This document shows, piece by piece, positions 9,053 through 21,000 of a stretch of DNA of 64,000 nucleotides; the stretch's first letter is position 1, and the number at the start of each line of letters is the position of its first letter. The translations under genes and the position numbers were made by a program. The stretch is taken from positions 36,606,853-36,670,852 of the forward strand of contig JAVIAB010000092.1 in assembly GCA_032433765.1 (NCBI GenBank). Reading direction: 5' to 3'. This stretch comes from Megaustenia siamemsis. Taxonomy: Eukaryota; Mollusca; Gastropoda; Stylommatophora; Ariophantidae. The notes beneath the pieces are model-generated. The model ran no database searches and was not told the origin of the DNA. It saw only the letters and a list, made by a program, of their open reading frames with translations.

Positions 9053-12000
9053 CTGGAAAAAAAAAAACAGGAATTAACTCAAATTAAACATCAAGATTCA
9101 TTGGCTTCACTACAAATCTGAATTTGAAAATTATTTTCTAAATTCCAGGGAAGAAGATTGGAGCATTGGTAAAATTGAAGCATTAGTATTTCTTTAGGGG
9201 AACTTATATAATATGAAAACTAATTCTTAGTACTACATGGTGACAGCACACAAAGGAAGCTTTCATTTCTCAGTTTAAAAATATTTTCTGCAACACCTTT
9301 TAATCCTTCCGGACTGGACTTCCAGTCAATATGGCGGACAGGAGGTAGGAACCGTTGAGGCTCTGTCTGAAAAGTGTTAATTCTTGCAGTTTTCTCAAAT
9401 TCCAAGTCCAGCTTACTTGGGAGCTAATGAGTTTAGTGCTCTAAGCCAGCTTACTGCTGGAGCTAATGAGTTTAGTGCTCTGTGCCAGCTTACTTGGGAG
9501 CTAATGAGTTTAGTGCTCTAAGCCAGCTTACTGCTGGAGCTAATGAGTTTAGTGCTCTGTGCCAGTTACTGCTGGAGCTAATGAGTTTAGTGCTCTAAGC
9601 CAGCTTACTTGGGAGCTAATGAGTTTAGTGCTCTGTGCCAGCTTACTGCTGGAGCTAATGAGTTTAGTGCTCTAAGCCAGCTTACTGCTGGAGCTAATGA
9701 GTTTAATGCTCTGTGCCAGCTTACTGCTGGAGCTAATGAGTTTAATGCTCTGTGCCAGCTTACTGCTGGAGCTAATGAGTTTAATGCTCTGTGCCAGCTC
9801 ACCGCTGGAGCTAATGAGTTTAATGCTCTGTGCCAGCTTACCGCTGGAGCTAATGAGTTTAGTGCTCTGTGCCAGCTTACTGCTGGAGCTAATGAGTTTA
9901 GTGCTCTGTGCCAGCTTACTGCTGGAGCTAATGAGTTTAATGCTCTGTGCCAGCTTACTGCTGGAGCTAATGAGTTTAATGCTCTGTGCCAGCTTACTGC
10001 TGGAGCTAATGAGTTTAATGCTCTGTGCCAGCTTACTGCTGGAGCTAATGAGGTTAGTGCTCTGTGCCAGCTTGCTGCTGAGCTAATGAATTTAGTGCTC
10101 TGTGCCAGCTTACTGCTGGAGCTAATGAGTTTAATGCTCTGTGCCAGCTTACTGCTGGAGCTAATGAGGTTAGTGCTCTGTGCCAGCTTGCTGCTGAGCT
10201 AATGAATTTAGTGCTCTGTGCACACCGTGAGCTGCGTTTTTTTAGATGAATGATATTGTATGACGAAGGACAGTTCGGCTGTGTTCACTTTCAGTGCAGC
10301 TTCGCCTTATGTCTTTTGGCTGCTATGATGGGGCTGCAGCTGCCTTTCTTTGTTTGGACACTTCACTGAGATGAGATGTTAATTTGGATGATTCTACTGG
10401 CACGGTAAAATAATCATATTCTGTTTACTACACATTTTATTAACATCATATTATGTTACTCCAATTGAAAATATATTAAAAGTCAACCATTTTGGTACTT
10501 TTAAAAAAAAACTGGCTATTTTAATTCAAATAGTCAACCATTTTGGTACTTTTAAAAAAAAAAACTGGCTATTTTAATTCAAACTCTTGCAAAAAATAAT
10601 ATATGACAGAAAACATTTTGCATATATATTTTAATATTTTAATGAAATTGTGCATATCATTACCTCTTTTCATGTGAATTGTTATCAATATGCATGAATA
10701 GATTGTCACTGGAGCACTAATATTGTCAGATTCAAATGAAATTGACTAACCACACTTTAGGGGGACTTGTTGGTCTTGACGCAAGAAGCAAGTCTCAAGA
10801 CAGAGAGGTTGCGAGTTTAAATCTCGACTGCACCAGTTGTAATCATAAATCCAGACAGAATGCATTGGACCATCCAGACAAGAATCATTGGGCAGCTATC
10901 ACCACTATTGTCCAACAAGAAAATAACTCTAGAGGCAAAACGGTCACTCTACAATACAATCTTCATCCCAATGTTATGCTACCAATGCCAGTTCTGGACC
11001 CTAGATGCAAGAACAATAACAAAAATAACCTCTACAGAGATGAAATGTGTTAGACGAATGACAGGAAACAGCCTGAGAGATAAGATTAGAAATGAAGAAC
11101 TGAGAAAAAAGCTAGGATCCCCACCACAGAAGAAGACAGGATGCTGCTAACAAAATACTGGTGTCATCATCAGTTTCCACTGACAACAGTAAATCTACTT
11201 AATTCTATCTATCTATTGACCTTTCGAGCCATAGCCGGCCCATAGGGCGTAGACCAAGATACTCCTTCTCTTATCTAAATTTTTTAATTCTAGCAGTTTT
11301 CAATTCTTTTAAAGATATTTTATCAAATCTCGCCATTTGTCTCTGTTCTGTGCAAGCAGCTCTATCTCATTGAGGGAGCCAATTCCTGCTGCTCTTGCCT
11401 CTCTCATCAATGTTCTTCTCAGTGTCTCTCTGGGTCTTCCTCTTTTCCTCTTACCTGTTGTTTCCCACATGAGGGCTTGCTTTGCTATTCGGTTATTATC
11501 TTTTCTCATCACATGTCCAACATATGACCATCGTCTTTTCTTGATTACTGAAGATATTAGTGGTTGATTGGCGATTTCTCTAATTTCCTTTTTGTTTTGA
11601 ATTCGTTCCACGCTATACCAAGTATTTTCCTTAGACATTTATTTTCGAATGCGTTCAACTTTGTTTCTATGTCTCTTGTTGTTTTCCAGCTACTACTAAA
11701 TTTTCTACTAAATTACCACGTACATTTTATGGAGAAGTGGGAAGAGAAATCTGAAATATTGACTCTTAGCTCATAGTCATCAATCAGTGCATTCTATTTT
11801 TCTTTTTTCTACTTTTATCAAAATGTAAAGTAAAGTAAGTATCCCCATCATGCCAAGTGGCGTTTAGGGAATGTGGTGTTAGTGACCATAAATTTTACAG
11901 ACCTTCAGCACATGATTTTTGGGGTGATGTGGTCGGTATTATGCCTGTGCCGCTTTACTTTCCCAGAAAAAAATCCGGTACCCATTAAAGGCTGGGTAAA

Positions 12001-15000
12001 CCAGAAGCTGTCGGTTGGGATCGAACCATACCTCTTGTCCTTTGTATTTTTATCCAAGAACATACATTTTTTAATGCACCTGAACCATTGTCATCAATAA
12101 CTAGATCAACACAGAAGTCTACTATAATGAAATTGATTTATATCTGTACATATTCCCAGAAAAGTTCACACAATATGGCTTGAAATGAATTTTATTTTAA
12201 ATGCTACTGTTTGAAGACTCACAAAAATATCAGCTGCTCAAGCAATAAAAAAAAAATATGATATTTACATCCAACAGAAGGTTTAGCCCACAAACATTTC
12301 CTATAAAATAGATGACCATAACATAGTGGACAAAAATGGCCACTCTGAATTAATGAGGAAAACTTTTTTTTTTTTTTTTGTCAAGCAAAGATGGCTTGTT
12401 CAAACTATAAAGGTTAACTGTAGAAATGTACAACAAATTAATTAATTACAGTTTGTTTAGTTAATGACTGACCTTGCTACACATGAAGCAGAAATATTTA
12501 ATTTGCCGCAGAAGTGGTTCTAAATTTGTTTAAAATATTTCATTTCATTTATTAACTTTATTTCTTTATAAGTATCAATGATCCTAAATTTGGGTCCCCA
12601 CAAATTTAAGAAACCATTATTTCTCAATGAAATTGTTTCTTTGTTTTGCGTATGTCAACTTTTTCCACTAGCAAATACCTGAGGTCAGAATTTTATGTGA
12701 ATATCAATTTTTCCCTTTTCAAACTGGCAGATGTGTGCTTTGATTCTATAGGTAGATATTCTTTGACTTCAGAGGTACTTTCATTTTTTTTTTTTTAATC
12801 AGCGAGAGCTAAAACATCTTGGCTAGATTGTTCATATCAGTGTTGTTCATACAGTGGTCATTGTGGATTACTCGTTTTTTTATTTTCAACTATCAAGGAT
12901 TCTTTAATATGCAGAGAGCGTGTATGGAACTTCTTGTCTTTCACAGTTTTCTATGAGGGCTGGACATCAAATCTTACTACCTATGAAGAATGTACCCACA
13001 AAGAAAGCATGTATTCCATGTGAAAAATTCCTTCTACTGATAGTGCAATTTGAACCCATGACCTTCTTATCCAAAGGCCAACATGTTACCTCTAGACCAT
13101 CCACCCCCAAATAAATAGATGCTGTAAAGGAAGACATTTCTTGACATGTCTGTAAAAACGCTTCAGTGTAATAAGACACATACAGGTAACAAGTTATTTT
13201 AATTGTTCTTACATTCTCTTCTTTTCCTCTGCTGCCAGTAGCAACTGTTGTCGCCTTTCAATATCCTCTTGAGTGTAGAAATCATCAGAATCAAAAATGC
13301 CTTTATCGGCAGAAAGAAGCTGAAAAGCAGAGAAATTACATAGTGGTCAGAATGATGATGTCACAACTGCAAACTACTTATTGAAGTTATTTTAAAGAAA
13401 TGACAAATTTGTCGCAATATTAAAAAATTATCATTGGAAACATAACATAGCTGTTCACACTATCAATTTTTGCTAGCGAACATCTGACCACTGAAAACAA
13501 AACTGCGCAACTTCTTGTATACTCTTGGAAAAATATTTCTATGCCTTCAGCCGAGAACATACAATTCTGACAGACATTTTTAACAGGAGAACTACAATCC
13601 ACACAGTCATCAAATAAAACAGAGAGATTATACCAAGAAAATGGATACATGGCATACTAGAAATATTCAGAAACTCAGAACCAACTGAATTACAACTGGC
13701 TGCAAACTATCACCTCTCAATGCTACAGATAAACAAGGAAAGAAATATTTGAGGCATGATTCATACATGATCACACAGATGGCTAATAAATTCATACATG
13801 ATCACACAGATGGCCAATAAATTAGTACATTATCACACAGATGGCCAATAAATTCATATATAATCACACAGATGGCCAATAAATTCATATATAATCACAC
13901 AGATGGCCAATAAATTCATATATAATCACACAGATGGCCAATAAATTCATATATAATCACACAAATGGCCAATAAATTCATATATAATCACACAGATGGC
14001 CAATAAACTCATATATAATCACACAAATGGCCAATAAATTTATACTTGATCATACAGATAGCTAATAAATTCATAAATGATCACACAGAAGGCCAGTAAA
14101 TTCATACATGATCACACAGATAACCAATAAATTTATACTTGATCATACAGATGAGCAATAAATGCACAGACACACACAAAAATGTAGTTTACAGCCAAGA
14201 TCTGACGCTACTTTTTTGGTAGTCTCTTATAGTCAAAATGATTATCACAATCAGACATAAAGAAAAAGATTCCAACTTTTCTAAGCATATATCTACCAAA
14301 TGCAGTTATAATGGTTCACAATAACAGACAAAATAGCAACACAATGCATGTAAGACCACTTAAATGATGAAAATTATAAATATTTAACCCTAGATTACGA
14401 TTCCTATCTGTGGGTCATGTTTTCACGACACTGTCATGTAACATTACTACCACTTAAATGTTACATTTGGAGTTCCAAAAATAGTATTTTCTGTGAACTT
14501 TTGCTACACAGCTGTGTGTTTACTCAGGCAAACATACAGGAATTGAATGCTGCAATCATTTTCTGAGTTACGTCAGATTTATGGTCTAAAATTTGAATGC
14601 ACCACACCGTGGGTACTGGAGGTGTTACATTGTCTATTATTCACACAGTTGCCATAAGTCCGTTAATCCAGCCATATATTTGGCTCGTTGTTCATTGTCT
14701 CTCCCATTTTACAAAGGTTTCTTTGATGTCTCACTGACAATCAAGGAGATTTCCTCCGTAAAAAAATTTCTTGAAAACTGGCAAAATTTATATAAAAAAA
14801 ACACAGCTCCCCTTTCTACGATACTATCTTACTTTTTTACAAAGCACTTGAAAAAAAAAATTCAACATCAAAGGAAACAAATCAAACACTCAAGGGTCAT
14901 CTGAAGTAGTAATATAGAAAGTATAGGAAGAAAGGGAAAGGTAATTGGGGGGGGGGGGGGATGTTTGCCCACAGCAGACTGTCAAATTTCAAGAATTTAT

Positions 15001-18000
15001 ATTTTGAGGCGGTAATTTTGACAATGGAATCGTAATGTAGGGTTAAACAGTAAAATGGTTTCATATTGCCAGATCAAAATTGAAACAAATATGCACCTTT
15101 ACTCCTATAAGATCACCATCTTGTACATAATAAGGAGCCTGACGAACATTTGTCTTGTGTGCACTTGATTTCTTCTTACCTTTATTCTTTGGTGCTTTCT
15201 ACAACAGAAAAAGTTTTAAAAAATGAATTTGAAGAAAATTTGGATGATTTAAAAAAAAATTAAAATCTTGCACTAAAGATAAAGACAAGCTCAAAACTAA
15301 TTAATAAGTTTGCTGATTAGTTAGCAAAAAAAAAATTGACTGAATTGCTTTGGACTGGTCAAAAGGTGTCTAGTCCTTTCAACAGGTGCAAAAATGCACA
15401 CTGATGGACACAGCAGGTCATTGATGAAAGATTTCCACTATAGTGACTATACTAACTCTTTCTCCTGACAAATGCCACAAAATAACAGAAAAGTCCTGAA
15501 CTGTAATTTCAACAATCATCATGTCCTCACACAATCACTGAGCAACCTCAGCATGGCCCACATGTTCATAATTAATGTCTTCATTATGGCTTTAAAAGTC
15601 AACCTGCTAGTTTGCACATTTCCCTCATCAGCTGCACAGACAGGACAATTAATTCCCATAAGTTCCTAAAGGTTTGAGAACACTAAATATTCTGTCCACT
15701 CAGAATACTTCATTCTCTTTTCAGATACACAAGAAGAACTAGGCACATTCATTCTAAAGCAATTCTTTTTTCTTCTATCCTTCCTCATTTTTCCTCACAG
15801 AATCGGGCAGAGATAATTTGCAGTTTTCTCTCCCATTGGCCTCTGTTGCTATGTTTACTAGTCTTTCTAATATTCCATCAATCCATTTTTTCATGATCAG
15901 CCCTTGAGTCTTGTGTTCTCGCAATGTTTATTAAATGCATGTTGTGTTGTGTTTTGGTCTTTCTGTCTTATCACGTGGCCAAACCATTTTATCTGTTGTT
16001 TCTTTATGTATTTTATGGAGGGAACTATTCCTAGCTTTTTTCTCAGTTACAAGACAAGAATGTAATAACAGTGAAAAAAATATCTGATGGAAAAAAACTG
16101 AATGAATGAATTACCACTGAAACTTCTCTATAATGTATCTTCTTCTTTATTCATATAGTGAGATACCTTGAACAATATTCTTGCGGTAAAGTGCATCCCC
16201 TTAAACACACATTTATTTAATAAGTTTCCTTAGCCTTTGCTTTTCTTTAATTTTTCTACAAAGTAGCATTTGTTTGTAATCAGAATTGGCTCTCCTTGAG
16301 CAGCAGTGTTACCAAACTTAATGTATCATTACTAAGAGGAGAAATGAAAAAATATAGAAACAAAAAATTGAAGAAAAAAAACAGTATGGTTAAAGCTTCA
16401 TGTAACAAAACTATATCATTTTTTTTTCTTTTCTATTTTTTTCTATATTTTTTCATTTCTCCTCACATTAGCTTCACTTCAGCTTCACATTTTGATTAAA
16501 TTATGTACATTTCTTTGCCGTGACCCTACTGTATCATTACTACCTGAGTTTGTATCAAATTGTACTTCCCTTAAGTGAATTGTCCACCAGGAATTTCAAA
16601 TTCCTTGTAAATGGATTTTAGACTGGGTTATCACCCCTTACATCTGAAAGCATATAGACTTTACCTGAGGTTGATCACGCAACACTGCCCATTCACACGT
16701 TTCTGGATTGTACTTGGCAATCAATACATCATGCAATGGAAGGGAAAGTCTAGCTGCTATCACTCTCTTCAGATCTCCAGCACCTACTCCACTTGATGTG
16801 CTCCAAATAAATTCCTGGGCTGGCATATAAATGCGCGTACCTCCAATTTTCCGTGCTAACATCAGTAACATTTCATGAATCCTGAAGAAAGTTATAGATT
16901 ACAGCATATGAAAAAAAAAAAAAAACTACACTTAAATGTGTGATAGTATTGTAGTCTGCACAAAAACTTAACAAACCGTAGAAATTACAAGGAAAAATAT
17001 TTGGTCATGAAAATGGTTTACATTAAACGCAGATTACAACACTTAGTGAAATTTACAAACTCAAAATACAAATTCTTGGAAACCAACAGTTTGTCGTGAG
17101 CAAACACCCCCCACCTCCAATACACCTTCCTAATTATTAACTTCTGGGACCCTGAGTGTTGGATTTGTTTCCTTTGATGTTAATTTTTTTTTCCATACAC
17201 AACTTGCACTTCCTAAAAATGGATAAAGGTGTCGTTAGAACGCAACTGGTTTTTTAAAGTCAATTTTGCCAATTTTCAGGCAATTTTTAAAAATATTTTT
17301 TTCTTATGATGGGACAAAATCTCTTCAGCTGTTGGCTAGACATCAAACAAACCTTTGTAACACAGGATAGTCAGCAAATGATGGTCAGAGGAAGCAGAAC
17401 ATACGGCCGATGTGTGAATAGACAATGCAACACCGGTAACCATTGGTACCATGGGGTCGAATTTCAGGCTATAAATCGAATCATTATCCATGAAATGATT
17501 GCCGGATACAAATCCCATGTCTCTCCTAGAGTAAATACACAGCTGTGTAGCAAAATTTCAGGAAAATACTATTTTTGGAGCTCCAAATGTAATATACGAT
17601 ACAAAACAAAACATGGAAGACTTTCAATTATTCAATGTTATGCGCCTACTAACGAAGCTGATGATGAAGTTAAGGATGATTTTTATAACCAACTGCAACA
17701 ACTTATAAACAAAATACCAAAACACGATCTTTTAATTGTAATGGGGACTTCAACGCCAAAGTAGGACAAGATAACGCAGGAGTGGAACATGTGATGGGGA
17801 GAGAAGGCTGTAATACAACAAGTCAGAATGGAGAAAGATTAATAGAATTATGTTTAATAGAAAATTTAGTTATAGGTGGGACATTATTTCCACACAAAAA
17901 TATTCACAAAACAACATGGATATCTCCTGACGATAGAACATCAAATCAAATTGACCACCTATGTATTAAACAACAATTCAGATCATCATTAATAGATGTA

Positions 18001-21000
18001 AGAGCTTACAGAGGTGCTGATGTTAATAGTGACCACAACCTGTGCATTGGGAAAATAAGATTAAAATTTAGAAACCAACAGAAGAGGTCAATTACACATA
18101 AAATTGATAGTCATAAACTGAAAGATGAAGCCATAAAGGAAAAGTTTAACATAGAGCTAAGTAATTGTTATTCAGCACTCGGTGAAATAGACTTAGATAT
18201 CAATGAAATGTGGGACTCACAGAGCAAAATACTAATGACAGCAGCAGAAGCAAGTGCCGGACTGAAGAAAATGGAAAAAACGAGCTTGGATCTCAGACAC
18301 CACATGGAAATACATCAAAGAAAGAAGAGAAGCAAAGAGAGCCGTGACTAATGTAAAGACAGATCTTGGAAAGGTTCTGGCAAAAGCAACATACAAAGAA
18401 TTAGACAACAAAGTGAAAAGTTCGGCAAGAAGAGATACAAGAGCTTATATAGACAACTTGGCAGAGAAAGCAGAGACAGCTGCAATTACAGGAGACAGCA
18501 GAACTCTCTATACAGTACAAAAGATGCTGACAAACACCTATACATCCAGTGGAACACCAATTCTAGACAAATCTGGATTAATGCTAACAACAAGCGCAGA
18601 CATAAAAGCCCGTTGGCAGAACACTTCAAAGAAATTCTTAACCGTCCACTACCTCACAGTTTAATAGATTTTGAAGCTGAAACACCAGCAGCAGAATTAG
18701 ATGTAAATTTAGATGACTTCACCTTGAGTGAAATAGAAACCACCTTAAAGCTAATGACCAATAACAAGGCTGCTGGAGAGGATAAGTTAACAGCTGAGAT
18801 CCTCAAGGCAATTGATAGCCATAATTTAATACATCTCCAAAAATGTTCAACATCATTGGAAAACAGAGAAGACGCCTCATAAATGGAAAAAAGGAATCAT
18901 TGTTAAGATCCCAAAAAAGGGCAATCTTAGAGATTGTAACAACTGGAGAGGCGTGACACTTTTGTCAGTTGCCTCAAAGTTATTCTGTAAAATCATCCTA
19001 AATAGAATAAAGGATTCAATAGATACAGTAATGCGTGAAGAACAGGCTGGGTTTAGAAAAGGGAGAAGCTGTCTTGACCACATTTTCACTCTACGACTTA
19101 TATTGGAGGAACATATTGAAAAGCAAAAACCTTTTGTACTTAACTTCATCGACTTCAAAAAAGCATTTGATAGTATTCATAGAGATTCTTTGTGGAAAAT
19201 TCTGAAGCAATATGGTTTACCATCAAAAATCATAAATATTATCAAAGACATGTATGATGGTTACACATGTGCAGTTCGAACAGAGGAAGGACTGAGCGAA
19301 TGTTTCCCAATAGAAACTGGGGTTAAACAAGGATGTTTTATCGCCCTTGTTATTTGGAATTGTTATGGACTTCATAATGAAGAAATGCTGCACTGGTAAT
19401 AAAGGCATCGAATGGATACAAGGAGACCATTTGGAGGACCTCGACTTTGCTGATGACATAGTTCTCATCAGCAGTCAGATAAAAACGATGCAGGAAAACA
19501 CAAATGAACTATCATCAATAGCCAGCAAAATTGGGCTTGAGGTCAATCATGAAAAGACTAAAGTCATGAAAAGTTTAATTCCAACAAGTGACAAAATATA
19601 CATGGAAAACAAACCAGTAGAAGAGATCGATCACTTTATCTATCTTGGAAGTCACATTGATCGAGAAGGGGATACGAGCAAAGAAATTAGAATCAGACTG
19701 GCTAAAGCAGCAATGTCTTTCAGAAGCCTTGAAAAGTTGTGGAAATCAAAACTCATTAGCACAAACACAAAACTTAGGCTATTCAAATCAAATGTACTAT
19801 CAACCCTTACGTATGCGTGTGAAAGCTGGAAAACAACAAGAGATATAGAAACAAAGTTGAACGCATTCGAAAATAAATGTCTAAGGAAAATACTTGGTAT
19901 AGAATGGAACGAATTCAAAACAAACGAGGAAATTAGAGAAATCGCCAATCAACCACTAATATCTTCAGTAATAAAGAAAAGACGATGGTCATACGTTGGA
20001 CATGTGATGAGAAGAGATAATAATCGAATAGCAAAGCAAGCCCTCATATGGGAAACAACAGGTAAAAGAAAAAGAGGAAGACCCAGGGAGACACTGAGAA
20101 GAACATTGATGAGAGAGGCAAGAGCAGCAGGAATCGGCTCCCTCAATGAGATAGAACTGCTTGCACAGAACAGAGACAGATGGCGAGATTTAATAAAATA
20201 TCTTTAAAAGAAAACTGCTAGAACAAAAATTCATATAGGAGAAGGTGTATCTTGGTCTACGCCCTATGGGCCGGTTACGGCTCGAAAGGTCAAAATAGAT
20301 AGATAGATAGATAGAAATGTAAATATATGTTCATAAATTTTACAAAGGTGTTATGAAAATGTGGCTCGCTGACAGGTGTAGTAATCTAAGGTTAAATGAA
20401 GAAAAGTATTCACTTACACAATCAGACATCAGAAAACAGCCGGTTCTTCTTCTTTGTTTACCATTATCAACAACCACTTACATGGGTAATCATATCTCTC
20501 GACAACTTCTATTTCTTATAATTTCCATTCCTAATCCTACAAAACCATTCTTTTAAAATGTCATGTTTTCCTACTATTCCCTTTATCTCTTCTTCCTTTT
20601 TGTTCCACTTGTCATAAAACATTTCAGTTTCGCCCTTCTCATAACAAGACCAACAAAAATTATGATTCTTTTCTCCTGATGATGGAAATTTTTTTGTCTT
20701 TTTGTTCGCCAGCTTTACTCTGACGAAGTACCTTGAGACTAGGAACTGAATTTTGCATGTTAATCCATTTTTTCCCTGGCAGCCATGTGCTCAGGGGTCC
20801 CTCGTCCCACAGGCAGATAACTCCGATTCGGGTACTCATATTTTTTCCGTTGATGAGTAAATGACGTTTCAAGCGGGCCTCACTGCTGAGACCAGGGGTG
20901 GTTGCCGCAGAGAGAAATCATAAATAAAAATCCCAACCGGTGCAGCCGGGATTTGAACCTACAATCTCTCTGTCTCGAGGCGGTGTCTTAGCTGTCATTT

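Larger units (their letters stand above)
17593..20314 (+). mobile_element. LINE-R copy, 5' truncated, inserted in a MITE
   Basis: RTE-like non-LTR element lacking the first part of its endonuclease. It starts mid-endonuclease at about 17,597 and ends with the LINE-R 3' end plus (GATA)n at 20,295-20,314. AAATGTAA flanks it on both sides (17,585-17,592 and 20,315-20,322; TATA follows at each site, one base later on the right), a target-site duplication. It is nearly identical in substitutions to the copy at 50.7-53.4 kb but broken by several 1-nt differences. Confidence 0.93.
17023..20395 (-). mobile_element. piggyBac-type MITE, copy 2, split by LINE-R
   Basis: The outer parts, 17,027-17,592 and 20,315-20,391, align in reverse complement with the whole of copy 1. 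Shared pieces include TTACATTTGGAG, CCAAAAATAGTATTTTC, GCTACACAGCTGTGT, TTTGATGTCT and AACATCAAAGGAAACAAATC. TTAA flanks both ends (17,023-17,026 and 20,392-20,395). The termini have drifted (right end CCTTAGATTAC, left end ACGCAGATTAC). A LINE-R copy is inserted inside. Confidence 0.85.

Noticed and set aside
9609..10202. 197-codon ORF of 13-residue repeats
   Set aside because: It arises from the 39-bp array, which is open in several frames; it lies in an intron, has no start or splice context, and units do not vary in a codon-like way.
13757..14165. CRISPR-like array of 31-bp repeats
   Set aside because: Units are contiguous with no spacers, the context is an animal intron, and no cas genes are present. 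It is a minisatellite.
16296..16499. 67-codon plus-strand ORF in a USP40 intron
   Set aside because: Lys and Phe runs follow A and T homopolymers; no family resemblance.
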